Positions 27,383 to 36,316 are shown, counted from the first letter of the stretch. The stretch is DNA of 64,000 nt from CAYLNH01 sp964384625 (GCA_964384625.1 CAYLNH010000002.1:1-64000), one strand, 5' to 3'. Translations and numbers: made by a program. Notes: a model not told the origin generated them from the letters alone.

Positions 27383-28564
27383 TTACGCAGGCCCTGGCTG
27401 CGGCTTGCGGAGGATCGCGATGCTTTCGAAGTGCGCGGTCTGGGGAAACATATTGAAGACGGCCAGCCGCGTGAGGGTCAGCGGCGTCGTGCCGGTGAGT
27501 TTCTTCAGGTCCCGCGCCAGCATGGCCGGGTCGCAGGCGAGGTAAACCAGCGTGTCCGGCACGTGATGACAGACCTGGTTGATCACCTTTGGGGAGCAGC
27601 CGGCGCGCGGGGGATCCAGGAGCACGCAGGTGGGGGCGACCTCTTTAGCGTGGCGCAGGCAGCGGCCGAGATGGTTCTCCACCGGTCCCTGGAAAAAGTC
27701 GACATGGTCATTGCCCCAGGCTTCCGCGTTGGCATTAGCATAGGTGATGCAGTCCGGGTGGGCCTCGATGCCGATGCCGGTGCGGTAGAACTCGGCCAGC
27801 GCCAGGGAGAACACGCCGACGCCGCAGTAGGCATCGAGGAAGCCGTTGATCTCGAACGACGCCAGGACCTCCTTGAGCCAGGAACAGATGGCGTCGAGCA
27901 CCGGCGGGTTCACCTGGTAGAAGCCGGTCAGGGGGACCTTCACTTCGTGGCCCAGGAGTTCCTCGGTCAGCCAGGCTTCGCTGCCGCGGACGGCTTCGCA
28001 GACGAGTCCGCGGGCGTCTTCGCGGAGGGTGAATTCCCGTCTGGCGTCGCGGTAGGAGGACAGCCGCTGGTTCAACCCGGGCCGGGCGATCGGGCAGTCT
28101 TTGACGTTGACAACGGTTTTGTTGTCGAGCGCGAGGAAGCCGGGGCCATTCTTGCCGGGGTGCAGGGAGACCTTGTTGCGGTAGTTCCAGACCGGCGTTT
28201 CGTGGATTGGAGTTTCGATGTCCGGGATATCCTGCAGACCGCCGACGCGCTGCAGCAGCGCCGCCAGTTGCCGGACCTTGATGTCCCGTTCGGCCGCGGG
28301 TCGGAGATGCTGGTACTGGCAGCCGCCGCAACGTTGGAACAGCGGGCAGCGGGGCTTGATGCGATGCGGCGAAGGCGCCAGGATTTCCTGGATGCCGCCG
28401 CGGGCAAAGCGCTTTTTGACCTGGTAAAGCTTGACCTTCAGGTGGTCGCCAAGGGCGGCGAACGGGACGAACACCGTCATGCCGTCGGGCAGTCGGCCAA
28501 CGCCGTCGCCGCCGTAGGCGATGTCGTGGATTTCGAGTTCGACGATGTCGTGCTTTTCTGGCAT
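27383..28564 (-). CDS. RNA 5-methyluridine methyltransferase, RlmD/TrmA family
   Basis: A 393-residue SAM-dependent methyltransferase that forms 5-methyluridine in 23S rRNA or tRNA. An N-terminal TRAM domain (residues 4-60) precedes an iron-sulfur site with Cys73, Cys79, Cys82 and Cys157, as in RlmD (RumA). The SAM motif is DAYCGVGVFSLA (244-255), followed by DPPRAGC (317-323). The nucleophile is Cys344 in YLACDPAMLARDL and the base Glu380 in MFPQTAHFES. Whether the target is U747, U1939 or tRNA U54 cannot be decided from sequence alone. It is monocistronic. Confidence 0.93.
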   Translation of the reverse strand: MPEKHDIVELEIHDIAYGGDGVGRLPDGMTVFVPFAALGDHLKVKLYQVKKRFARGGIQEILAPSPHRIKPRCPLFQRCGGCQYQHLRPAAERDIKVRQLAALLQRVGGLQDIPDIETPIHETPVWNYRNKVSLHPGKNGPGFLALDNKTVVNVKDCPIARPGLNQRLSSYRDARREFTLREDARGLVCEAVRGSEAWLTEELLGHEVKVPLTGFYQVNPPVLDAICSWLKEVLASFEINGFLDAYCGVGVFSLALAEFYRTGIGIEAHPDCITYANANAEAWGNDHVDFFQGPVENHLGRCLRHAKEVAPTCVLLDPPRAGCSPKVINQVCHHVPDTLVYLACDPAMLARDLKKLTGTTPLTLTRLAVFNMFPQTAHFESIAILRKPQPGPA

Positions 28565-28570
28565 GGATCA

Positions 28571-28669
28571 GTGGAATAATGGAATGTTGAATTGGCTGAG
28601 CGGGGGATCGGACGAAGGGAAGTGTCGACAGCCATTCCGGCCATCATTCCACGACTCCATCATTCCAAT
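28571..28669. repeat. Inverted GTGGAATnATGG repeat
   Basis: GTGGAATAATGG (28571-28582) is matched in reverse by CCATCATTCCAC (28640-28651) with one mismatch, and a further CCATCATTCCA copy lies at 28657-28667. Related direct repeats occur in the next gap (29611-29644). They are probably a low-complexity intergenic repeat family. No promoter or gene is seen here. Confidence 0.5.
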
Positions 28670-28685
28670 CCCCCAGTTCCACAGG

Positions 28686-29591
28686 CTACGCTTTCGGATT
28701 GTCGACGTAGCTGCCGCCGCGGCATTGCTTCAGGTAGTTGAGCGCGTGCACCTGGCCGGTCATCTCGAGGTCGCCGCGATAGACGGGATCGTGCCAGCCT
28801 TCGATGTCGATGCTGCCTTCGAAACCATTCAGGCGCAGGATGCTGATGATGTCGGTCCAGTTGCTGTCGCCGAAGCCCGGCGTGCGGTGGTAGGCGAATT
28901 GCCTCGGGCCGTGCACGCCGTAGCGGCGGACGACATCCCACATGACGGTGGCGTCTTTGCCGTGGACATGGAAGATCTTGGGCGCCCACTCGCGGAGCTG
29001 TTCGATCGGGTCGATCAGCGAGACCATCTGATGGCAGGGCTCCCATTCGAGACCGAGATTATCGGCGGGGACAGCGTCGAACATCATCTCCCAGGCGGTC
29101 GGGTTGTGAGCGATGTTCCAGTCGCCGCTGTTCCAGGTGCCGCCCATGTCGCAGTTCTCGAAGGCGATGCGGACGCCCTTGTCGGCAGCGCGTTTCGCCA
29201 GCGGGCCGAAGACCTGCTTGAAGCGTTTGATGGACTTGTCGATCGGCTCGCCGCGCAGCCGGCCGGTGAAACCACAGACCATGTCGGTGCCGAACAGGTG
29301 GGCGTTGTCAATCAGTTTGCGCCAGCCCTTGAGGCCTTCCTTGTCCTTTTCCCCCTTCTCGAGCGGGTTGGTGAACATGCCGAGGCAACTGACCTTGATG
29401 CCGGTGCCGTCGAGGGCCTGGTTGACCTCCCTGGCGAGCTTCTTGATATTGGTGTTGCCGAGGGTTCCGAACCAGGTGATCGAGAAGCTCTCGAATCCAT
29501 GCGGGATGATCTGTTCCATGTATTTCTTCGTGCCGGCGCCGCCGTTAACCAGCGTGCCGATGCGGATCTTCTCGTGACTGTAGTCAGGCAT
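28686..29591 (-). CDS. Sugar phosphate isomerase/epimerase family TIM barrel
   Basis: A 301-residue xylose isomerase-like TIM barrel. Likely metal ligands lie in IAFENCD (Glu), LGLEWEPCH (Glu, with a following His), KIFHVHGKDA (two His) and SIDIEGWHDP (Glu), the standard spacing for this family. AAGGAG precedes the ATG. It follows the Gfo/Idh/MocA gene at 29664 with a 72-base gap on the same strand, repeating the dehydrogenase-isomerase pairing seen at 20971-22811. The reaction is unknown. Keto-sugar or inositol isomerisation is the family expectation. Confidence 0.87.
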   Translation of the reverse strand: MPDYSHEKIRIGTLVNGGAGTKKYMEQIIPHGFESFSITWFGTLGNTNIKKLAREVNQALDGTGIKVSCLGMFTNPLEKGEKDKEGLKGWRKLIDNAHLFGTDMVCGFTGRLRGEPIDKSIKRFKQVFGPLAKRAADKGVRIAFENCDMGGTWNSGDWNIAHNPTAWEMMFDAVPADNLGLEWEPCHQMVSLIDPIEQLREWAPKIFHVHGKDATVMWDVVRRYGVHGPRQFAYHRTPGFGDSNWTDIISILRLNGFEGSIDIEGWHDPVYRGDLEMTGQVHALNYLKQCRGGSYVDNPKA

Positions 29592-29610
29592 GGGGAACTC
29601 CTTGGAGTGG

Positions 29611-29644
29611 TGGAGTGATGGAATGTCGGAATGGAGTGATGGAA
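29611..29644 (+). repeat. Tandem TGGAGTGATGGAA repeat
   Basis: TGGAGTGATGGAA occurs at 29611-29623 and again at 29632-29644, a 21-base period, in the short gap between the Gfo/Idh/MocA and isomerase genes. It is similar to the inverted repeat at 28571. No regulatory role can be assigned. Confidence 0.5.
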
Positions 29645-29663
29645 CCGGTGCAGGCCGATCCGG

Positions 29664-30692
29664 CTAGACCGAGATTTTGACTTTACGGCCGGTTTCGGCG
29701 CTCTTGATCGCGCCGAAGACCATGGCCAGCGACTTTATGTTGTCGGTGCAGATGGTCTCCGGCGTGCCGCCGTTGCGGACGCAGTCGAGGAATTCGTTGA
29801 TGACACCGCCGTGGCCGCCGTCCTTTTTCTTCGGGCAGCGGATCGGGATCTTGGCGGACTTCATCTCGGAGGTGAAGCCGCCGGCCTTCTTGACGTACTC
29901 GGCCTGGAACGTTTCGTGCCCGTCCCAGGTGACGGAGCCTTTCTCGCCGATGATCCGCCAGTTGCAGTGCCAACTGGTGTTCAGGCCTTCGGCACACCAG
30001 CTGCCGCGGTAGTTGAAGACGATGCCGTCGGTCATTTCGAAGATGCACTGGGCGGAGGCGTCGTGGTCGTACCAGGAACCGGCTGGATTCCATTCGTGGG
30101 CGTAGACGTTCAGGGGGTCGGCGCCGGTGATCAGGCGGCCCTCATCAAAACTGTGGATCGCCATGTCCAGCAGCAAGACATGTTTCATGCGGTCGCGGAA
30201 GCCGCCGAAATGGGCGCCGATGTAGAAGTCGGCGTTGACCGTGGTGATCTTGCCGATCTTCTCCTTGTCGAGGAATTTGCGCAGCGACCGGATGGTGGCC
30301 ATGTACCGGCGGTTCTGGATGACGGCGTAGATCTTGTCCGCCTTCGCCGCGGCCTTGACCATCTTCTTCGCATTCGCCATGCTGTCGGCCAGCGGCTTTT
30401 CGCCGAGGACATGACAGCCGTGTTTGAGTGCAGTGACCGTGACCGGGCAGTGGGCTTCCGGGATTGTGCAGTCGAAAACGACCTCCGGCTTAACCTCTTT
30501 CAGGAGGGCGTCGAGATCGGTGCTCTGCGGCACGTCGAAGCCGTACTCGGCGGCCAGCTTCTTCATGTTCTTCCTGTTGATATCGACCAATCCGACAATC
30601 TCGAATTTCTTCGAGCCTTGCATGGAATTGAGCCAGGCGTGACAGATGCCGCCACAACCCACGAGCACAGTTCTGGTCGGTGCTTTCGCCAT
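29664..30692 (-). CDS. Gfo/Idh/MocA family oxidoreductase
   Basis: A 342-residue protein with the Rossmann start VLVGCGGICHAW (residues 9-20) and the EKP motif at 98-100 (Lys99). A C-terminal alpha/beta domain contains LLLDMAIHSFDEGRLI, where Asp and His would form the active site. The protein is rich in Lys compared with the copy at 20971. AAAGGAA precedes the ATG. It starts 21 bases after the histidine kinase gene, so transcription may run through, and leads toward the TIM-barrel isomerase downstream. Confidence 0.9.
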   Translation of the reverse strand: MAKAPTRTVLVGCGGICHAWLNSMQGSKKFEIVGLVDINRKNMKKLAAEYGFDVPQSTDLDALLKEVKPEVVFDCTIPEAHCPVTVTALKHGCHVLGEKPLADSMANAKKMVKAAAKADKIYAVIQNRRYMATIRSLRKFLDKEKIGKITTVNADFYIGAHFGGFRDRMKHVLLLDMAIHSFDEGRLITGADPLNVYAHEWNPAGSWYDHDASAQCIFEMTDGIVFNYRGSWCAEGLNTSWHCNWRIIGEKGSVTWDGHETFQAEYVKKAGGFTSEMKSAKIPIRCPKKKDGGHGGVINEFLDCVRNGGTPETICTDNIKSLAMVFGAIKSAETGRKVKISV

Positions 30693-30713
30693 GGGAACGG
30701 TTCCTTTCGGGGA

Positions 30714-32690
30714 TTACAGGCGCGGAAGAAAGACGAAGAACTCCGTGCCCTTTCCGGGTTCGCTTTGGACATGTATCCAGCCGCTGTGGTTCTGGACGCA
30801 GCCGTAGGCCATTGCCAGTCCCAGGCCGGTGCCCTGGGCCTGCTTGGTTGTGAAAAACGGCTCAAATATACGGGCCATGGTGGCCTCATCAATACCCGAG
30901 CCGTTATCTTTTACGCGAATGACGATGAATGCGTCGCCGTCAGCGGCTTGCGGCGGCAGCCGGATGCCGGGCGTATGTTCGGTGGCGGGCTCGGCCCGGA
31001 AGATGATGGTGCCGCCGGCCTCGGGCAGCGCTTCGCGGGCGTTGAGCAGGATATTCAGGAAGACCTGCTGCAACTGGGTGAAGTCGCCTTCGATCCGCAT
31101 CGGATCCGGGTGGACGGCGACTTTCAGCTTGTGCTTCGCTCCGACCACGGGGCGGAAGAGCTCCTCGGTCTCGCGGATGAGCTCGTCGACGGCGAACTGT
31201 TTGACTTCATACTTGCCGCCGCGGGCGAAGCCGAGCATCTGGCTGGTCAACGACGCGGCCCGGTTGGTGGCGCCGGCGATGTTGTCGAGCAGTTGTTTGC
31301 GTCGGGGATCCTCGCCGATCTCATGATCGAGGTGATCGATGCTCCCCTGGATGGCGTGCAGCAGGTTGTTGAAGTCGTGCGCGATGCCGCCGGCCAGTTT
31401 GCCGACGGCCTCCATCCGTTGCGAATGGATCAGTATCTTCTCCTGTTCGGCCAGTTCGGCGGCGAGCTTCTTCCGTTCGGTGACGTCGCGGGCCACGATC
31501 AGGACGCCGTGGTCGTCCTGCAGGAAGAGGGGGGAGACCACGGCTTCCAGGTCGTATTCATCGCCGTTGCGGGCGCGCAGGACCATTTCCCGCGAATCCG
31601 AAGTCTTCGCCACGGCCCAGTGGTCGAACTTCTCTTTGCGGAAGAGCCGGCCCCAGACATCCGGCCAGGCGGGGCCGCGCGGCATCAGATCCTGGAACCG
31701 CAACTGCAGGAGCTCCTCGATGCGGTAGCCGCTCAACCGCATCGCGTGCCGGTTGGCGTCAAGAATGATGCCGCTCTGACCGACGAGGAGGATCAGGTCG
31801 TGCGCGTTCTCGACGACCATGCGGAACCGGCCTTCCCACTCCTGCAGGTTGGCCTGTTGTTTGCGGCTCTGGCTGTAGGGGCCGACGAACGCCACGAGTA
31901 TATCCAGGGGCCGGCGTGACGAACTCTCGTGGGCCCGGCCGGCATGGCGCATCTTCAGATAGACCAGCGCGATCAGGCTGGCCCAGACCATGGCCGCCGC
32001 CCGCATGATAAAGGCATGCCGCAGCGAGTCCCACCAGAAATCGCGCATCGGGTTGGTTACCAGCTGATAGAAAAACGCGTCCACCGCCTGCGTGAAAACC
32101 AGAGACGCCGTGACCGACACCCCGAGCGGCAGATTCCAGTGGCGCAGGATTTCGTAGACCACCGGCAGCACCAGGAACTCAATCAGGATCGACAGCAGCG
32201 ACGCCATCAGGAAGAGCCGGCTGAGGCTGAAGGTCTCGGAGACGAAGCTCGCCTCGAAACGTGCGTCGACCTTATACAGCAGCGAGATGACCTGGTTCTC
32301 CGTCAGATACGCCAGGAAGAAGAAAGAACCGACCATCGCCAATACCGCCCAGATCAGCCGTTGCGCGTCCAGTGTGCCGTCAACGATGTAGATCACCAGC
32401 AACAGCGCCATGAACGGGATGAAGAAGATCACCGGACCGACCTGCACCGACAACCCGGGGAACTGCGGGTGGATCAGTTCCAGGCCCATGGCGGTGACGA
32501 CCTGGGCGAAAATCATCGTGGCGCCGATGGCCAGATGGAAACAGGCCGTCCCCAACACCGGCCGCAGCCGGTGGAGCAGCAGCAGGAAAACCAGCACAAA
32601 GCTCAACTCCAGGAAGGCCAGGCCGTATGCATGCAGGTAAATCAAGGCATCGATCCCGTTATCATAGTGCCCCACAATATGGCGGCACAA
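30714..32690 (-). CDS. Membrane sensor histidine kinase with PAS domain
   Basis: A 658-residue kinase. Residues 1-250 hold about seven to eight hydrophobic helices of no sensor family I recognise. A PAS domain spans about 285-410 (FRMVVENAHDLILLV to VTERKK). The dimerisation helix has the phospho-acceptor His near 437 in GGIAHDFNNLL. The ATPase domain shows the N box (NILLNAREAL), G1 VKDNGSGI, F box IFEPFFTTK and G2 GTGLGLA. No response regulator is adjacent. The start is uncertain: TTG at 32690 lacks a clear ribosome site, and GTG 32675 is an alternative. It follows the HlyD-type gene by 18 bases, so membrane state or efflux-related signals are possible inputs. Confidence 0.88.
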   Translation of the reverse strand: MCRHIVGHYDNGIDALIYLHAYGLAFLELSFVLVFLLLLHRLRPVLGTACFHLAIGATMIFAQVVTAMGLELIHPQFPGLSVQVGPVIFFIPFMALLLVIYIVDGTLDAQRLIWAVLAMVGSFFFLAYLTENQVISLLYKVDARFEASFVSETFSLSRLFLMASLLSILIEFLVLPVVYEILRHWNLPLGVSVTASLVFTQAVDAFFYQLVTNPMRDFWWDSLRHAFIMRAAAMVWASLIALVYLKMRHAGRAHESSSRRPLDILVAFVGPYSQSRKQQANLQEWEGRFRMVVENAHDLILLVGQSGIILDANRHAMRLSGYRIEELLQLRFQDLMPRGPAWPDVWGRLFRKEKFDHWAVAKTSDSREMVLRARNGDEYDLEAVVSPLFLQDDHGVLIVARDVTERKKLAAELAEQEKILIHSQRMEAVGKLAGGIAHDFNNLLHAIQGSIDHLDHEIGEDPRRKQLLDNIAGATNRAASLTSQMLGFARGGKYEVKQFAVDELIRETEELFRPVVGAKHKLKVAVHPDPMRIEGDFTQLQQVFLNILLNAREALPEAGGTIIFRAEPATEHTPGIRLPPQAADGDAFIVIRVKDNGSGIDEATMARIFEPFFTTKQAQGTGLGLAMAYGCVQNHSGWIHVQSEPGKGTEFFVFLPRL

Positions 32691-32708
32691 CAGCCGAACA
32701 GCAAACGC

Positions 32709-34025
32709 TCAGGGACGTCCGTCTGTGTCGTCGCGGCGCACCTGAAGCTTCATCCCGTCCACCACGGAGTCGAGCTTCGTCAGCACAATCCGGTCGCCCG
32801 GGCGCAGGACTTCCTTACCGCCGTTCACCGGCCCGCGGACCAGGACGTCGTCGCCGTCGTAGACCAGAAGCTCGAAACTGCGGCTGGCCAACCGGCCGTC
32901 GACAGCGACGAAGACCTCGCCGTCGGCGTTGATTGCCGCTCGCGGGAAGCGGATGACGTTGGCTTCCCGGTGTCCCGGGATACGCACCTCGCAGAACATG
33001 CCGGGGGTCAGATCGAAGGGCAGGGCGGGAGCGGGCTCCAGGGCAACGACCATCTGCACCGTACGCGTGCGTTCGTCGACGGCCGCGATCCGGGCGAGCG
33101 TCCCCGGCCAGACGTGCGACTTGTCCTCGGTCCAACGCACTTCGACGGGCGTCGGTTTGACCGGTTCGAACCAGCCGGGCCGGGTTCTCGGCTTCGGCAT
33201 TGGAGCGAGCCAGCGGGCTACCAGGCGGGTGTCCAGCGAGACGGTGATTTCGCGGTGTTCGTCGGCCACGATCCGGAGCAGCGGCTGTCCGGGCGTCACA
33301 ATCTGGCCGAGTTCGACATTGACGGCTGCCAGCCGCCCGGCAAAGGGCGCCTTGACGGTGCTGCGCTCCAACTGCACAGCGCCCTGGGCCAGCTGCAGTT
33401 CGACCCGTTGGATCTGGGTCTTGAGGGATTTGATCTGCAGCGGGATCCGGGCAAGCTGGTTTTCCAGGGCGACGGCCTGTTCGCGGCTGCGGATTGCCGC
33501 CTGTTGGGCCCGGTCGACACCCGACTGGGTCCCGATGTCCGCGTCCTCGAGGAGCCTGGTGACACGCTTCAGTTCGGCTTCGTCCAACTTCATTGCCTGC
33601 CGCCGCAGTGTCAGCAGGCGTTCGGCGTTCTTCGCTTCCCGCTGCAGCACCGAAATCTCCGCCTGCAGGCGGGCCTTCTCGGCTTCGGAGATCTTCTTGC
33701 CGAGAACGATGTCACGGTCATCGAGCCGGCAGAGGACGGCGCCCGCGGCAACCGGATTGCCGTCGTCGAGGTGATCGGCAACGGCAACCACGCGGCCGGC
33801 GATCTCAGGGCTCACGACCGCCGTGGTTTTGGCCCGGACTGTGCCGTAGCCGGAGAGCATGATCCGTTCGGGCCGCGCTTGCGCCGTCATGACGGTTACG
33901 GGTTGCGCCGTCTCTTCCTGTTCTCGGCGGGGCGCCGGGCGGCGCAGCCGCGCGAGCCCGACAAAGCCGATAGTGCCGATGCCGACAATGCCGAAGAAGA
34001 GGAAGACTCGCAGCATCCAGGTCAT
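32709..34025 (-). CDS. HlyD/RND-type periplasmic adaptor protein
   Basis: A 438-residue membrane-fusion protein. An N-terminal hydrophobic anchor (residues 2-24, MLRVFLFFGIVGIGTIGFVG) is followed by the half-lipoyl motif GYGTVRAKTTAVVSPEIAGRV, an alpha-hairpin rich in heptads (about 110-200), the second lipoyl half STVKAPFAGRLAAVNVELG, then beta-barrel and membrane-proximal domains. Such adaptors link an inner-membrane pump to an outer-membrane channel, but no pump gene is visible beside it. ATG 34025 is chosen because the longer frame overlaps the preceding gene and lacks family features. Confidence 0.88.
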   Translation of the reverse strand: MTWMLRVFLFFGIVGIGTIGFVGLARLRRPAPRREQEETAQPVTVMTAQARPERIMLSGYGTVRAKTTAVVSPEIAGRVVAVADHLDDGNPVAAGAVLCRLDDRDIVLGKKISEAEKARLQAEISVLQREAKNAERLLTLRRQAMKLDEAELKRVTRLLEDADIGTQSGVDRAQQAAIRSREQAVALENQLARIPLQIKSLKTQIQRVELQLAQGAVQLERSTVKAPFAGRLAAVNVELGQIVTPGQPLLRIVADEHREITVSLDTRLVARWLAPMPKPRTRPGWFEPVKPTPVEVRWTEDKSHVWPGTLARIAAVDERTRTVQMVVALEPAPALPFDLTPGMFCEVRIPGHREANVIRFPRAAINADGEVFVAVDGRLASRSFELLVYDGDDVLVRGPVNGGKEVLRPGDRIVLTKLDSVVDGMKLQVRRDDTDGRP

Positions 34026-34051
34026 GGTTGCAGATGGTTGCGCGGCAGCGC

Positions 34052-34321
34052 TCACTGCGCCGGCTCCGCCGCCGCCGGCGGCGGCTCGCGATCCGGCCGG
34101 GGAGAGGGCACCAGCACCAGGAGTGTACAGGCCACCAGAGCGATCCGGAACGGCAGCGACCGCGTGCTCTTGATGAAGGCAAAATAGAACAGGTAAAAGG
34201 GCACCAGCACACACAGCACCGCCCGCCCTTTGGCCTGTTGCCAGGCCTCGACGCAAAACACGGCCGCCACGATCGCCAGACCGACGCCCGCGGCAATGCG
34301 AATGATGTCAATAACGCCCAT
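34052..34321 (-). CDS. Small hypothetical membrane protein
   Basis: An 89-residue protein with hydrophobic segments at about 5-24, 32-48 and 56-72, ending in a Pro/Ala-rich tail. No family recognised. It lies 26 bases upstream of the adaptor gene and is probably in the same operon. The ATG at 34321 is chosen since the frame upstream of it is Arg-rich and unlike a protein. Function unknown. Confidence 0.6.
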   Translation of the reverse strand: MGVIDIIRIAAGVGLAIVAAVFCVEAWQQAKGRAVLCVLVPFYLFYFAFIKSTRSLPFRIALVACTLLVLVPSPRPDREPPPAAAEPAQ

Positions 34322-34494
34322 GGTCAAGTTCCACTTTTTCGCGTCTACTATACCCAGCCCCGGGCAGTGATGCAATTGCCCCCGCCGGCCGGCTGAAACA
34401 CGGATGCGCAACACGAGCGCCGGGCGCCTGCGGTTCCTGTTTCGCGGCGTGATTGACCCACAACAGTCGATGCGGTGCAATTCGGCGAACCGGG

Positions 34495-34523
34495 TTGACA
34501 TAAATCCCCGGTCTTATTCTATT
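34495..34523 (+). promoter_or_regulatory. Sigma-70-like promoter candidate
   Basis: A perfect -35 hexamer TTGACA (34495-34500) is followed after 17 bases by TCTATT (34518-34523), matching the -10 consensus at four of six positions. It lies about 120 bases before the methyltransferase start at 34650 and is correctly oriented for that gene and the kinase-fold gene after it. Confidence 0.5.
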
Positions 34524-34649
34524 AGGGTCCCAAGGAGGACGCAGGAGCTGCTTGCGTGCGGCGCATTCCGAAGGCTGCGGGGGGGGCGAAGTGCCCGGCG
34601 GCATATCCATGATTTCTGCGGGCCGTATCCGATTACCTCAGGAGGCACA

Positions 34650-35264
34650 ATGTCCGAAACGTCTGAAACAACCGGTGGCGGCATGCTCGACCGGATCAAC
34701 GGCTTCTTCAGCAACCGTCGAATTCGCAAGACCCTGGTGAAGGCGCGCGTGCCGCTGGGGCTGCTGTTGTTCGGCGGGCTTTTGTATTATGCCAAGACCA
34801 ACTGGTTCTGGATCGCCTTCGGCGTTTCCATGTTCGGCGAGTTCATCCAGCTCTGGTGTTTTGCGTCTCTCGACAAGAAGGGGACCCTGGCGTTCAACGG
34901 CCTCTACAAGTACGTTCGCAACCCGATGTATCTGGGCCGGTTTTTTATTGTTCTGGGCTATCTGCTGCTGCTCGAGCTCTGGTATGTCGGCCCGATTCTG
35001 GCGGTGCTCTATTACTTCTACATGTACAACCGGGTGCGCCGCGAGGAGAAAGTCCTGGTCGAGATCTTCGGCGAGCCGTATGAGGCCTACCGCCGCAAGG
35101 TAAACCGTTTTCTGCCTTCCTGGCGCGGGGCTGATTCCGGCAGCCTCTTCTTCTGGGAATGGCGGCTGTTCTTCCAGAACAACGGCCTGCTGAATCTCGT
35201 CGCTGTTCTCATCTCTTACGGCGTGGCTTACGCTTGGTTATTTCATATCCGCACAAACGGCTGA
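34650..35264 (+). CDS. Isoprenylcysteine / phospholipid methyltransferase-like membrane protein
   Basis: A 204-residue integral membrane protein with four to five helices. The SAM-binding signature of the ICMT/PEMT family is visible as YKYVRNPMYLGRF followed by RREEKVLVEIFGEPYEAYRRKVNRFLP. These enzymes methylate phospholipids or isoprenylated substrates at the inner membrane. The perfect AGGAGG at 34640-34645 fixes the ATG. An extra C-terminal helix follows the family core. The kinase-fold gene begins 8 bases after its stop, so the two are co-translated. Confidence 0.85.
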   Translation: MSETSETTGGGMLDRINGFFSNRRIRKTLVKARVPLGLLLFGGLLYYAKTNWFWIAFGVSMFGEFIQLWCFASLDKKGTLAFNGLYKYVRNPMYLGRFFIVLGYLLLLELWYVGPILAVLYYFYMYNRVRREEKVLVEIFGEPYEAYRRKVNRFLPSWRGADSGSLFFWEWRLFFQNNGLLNLVAVLISYGVAYAWLFHIRTNG

Positions 35265-35272
35265 TTCGCACC

Positions 35273-35974
35273 ATGGAATGCGACTTCACACTGCAGGATG
35301 CATATGCCGAACCCAAGGAGTACCTGCGGCACGGACGCTGGGCCAATGCGGACGTCTTTGTTTACGAGCACAGCGGCGTCGACTGGGTCTTGAAAGACTT
35401 CACCAGGCGGGCCCTCATCTTCCGGGCTACCGCCGCGCGATTTGCGATCTGGCGGGAAATGCGCGCGATGAAACGCCTGCAGGGCATTGACGGGGTCCCC
35501 GAGAACCCCGTGCTGCTGGCGCGCTGGGCCATTGTCTATCCCTTCATCCACGGCCGGACGGTGCGCGACGCCAAAGACGCCGGCCAGCCGTTTACCAGGG
35601 AGTATTTCGAGGCTTTGGAGGAACTGGTCTTTCAGATGCACGCCCGCCATGTTGTCCATCTCGATATGCGCAACGGTCGGAATCTCCTTGTTCGTGAGAA
35701 CGGGCTGCCGGCGCTGCTGGATTTCCAGACCTGTATGTTCACGGACCACATGCCGGGCCGGTTGGAGCGTCTGCTCAGAGGCGTCGATCTCTCCGGCGTC
35801 TACAAATATTGGGAGAAGCTGCAGCCGGAGTCGCTGGGGGACGAGCGTCGGGCGCATTTGGAACGGATCAAGCGGTTGCGGCGCTTCTGGAAGTTCCAGG
35901 GCTACCCGGTCAAGAAGATGCAGCGCGCCGCCCGCCATGCCAAGCGCCGCCGCCGCGCCGACGAAGCGAAGTAG
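35273..35974 (+). CDS. Small protein-kinase-fold (RIO/Kdo-kinase-like) protein
   Basis: A 233-residue protein with a reduced kinase fold. An ATP-binding region with FVYEHSGVDWVLKDF (candidate ATP-site Lys) leads to the catalytic loop HLDMRNGRNLLV (His129, Asp131, Asn137) and metal motif LLDFQ (Asp150). This resembles RIO, Bud32 and WaaP-type kinases, with a one-residue-longer catalytic loop. The C-terminus is highly basic. No membrane segment. Given its partner gene, a lipid or lipopolysaccharide-related phosphorylation is possible, as is protein phosphorylation. Confidence 0.75.
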   Translation: MECDFTLQDAYAEPKEYLRHGRWANADVFVYEHSGVDWVLKDFTRRALIFRATAARFAIWREMRAMKRLQGIDGVPENPVLLARWAIVYPFIHGRTVRDAKDAGQPFTREYFEALEELVFQMHARHVVHLDMRNGRNLLVRENGLPALLDFQTCMFTDHMPGRLERLLRGVDLSGVYKYWEKLQPESLGDERRAHLERIKRLRRFWKFQGYPVKKMQRAARHAKRRRRADEAK

Positions 35975-36006
35975 CGAAGGAGGTAAGCTGCGCGCAGCGC
36001 GAAGAG

Positions 36007-36080
36007 ATCCCCCTAACTGTGCCGGGGGATAGCTGCACCCAGCGCGAAAAGATCCCCCAAGCTGAGCTTGGGGGCTTTTC
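36007..36080 (+). terminator. Palindromic terminator region with direct repeat
   Basis: CCCCCAAGC-tga-GCTTGGGGG (36054-36074) is a perfect 9-bp hairpin followed by CTTTTC, a good intrinsic-terminator shape for the plus-strand operon ending at 35974. Just upstream, ATCCCC and GGGGGAT arms at 36007-36030 form a second hairpin. Two imperfect direct copies of GCGCGAAnAGATCCCCC precede the hairpins. The rest of the 342-base gap up to 36316 holds no recognised gene. Confidence 0.55.
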
Positions 36081-36316
36081 TCGGAGAGCAGGAATCCGAT
36101 CCTGCACCTTTTCGGGCCGGGTGAGTCTGGATGGTCTCGGCGGAGGTCTTTCCGCCACGGATTGCCCGGGGTTCGAGACTCGCGGCAGGCGGTGGAAGGG
36201 GCCTGTGCTGCAGCACATGACCATTTCGCCAACGCCCCCCCCCCGAGCTCGAAAACGGGCAACTCGGAGGGCGGGTCCAAGCATCCGGCCGGCGGCGTTG
36301 ATGTCAAAACACGATG

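Noticed and set aside
31929..34187. A 752-codon plus-strand open frame opposite the adaptor and kinase genes
   Set aside because: Gln/His/Arg-rich shadow spanning two real minus-strand genes.
36160..36190. GGTTCGAG resembling a tRNA T-arm
   Set aside because: Flanking bases do not form the 5-bp T stem or an acceptor stem, so no tRNA is called.
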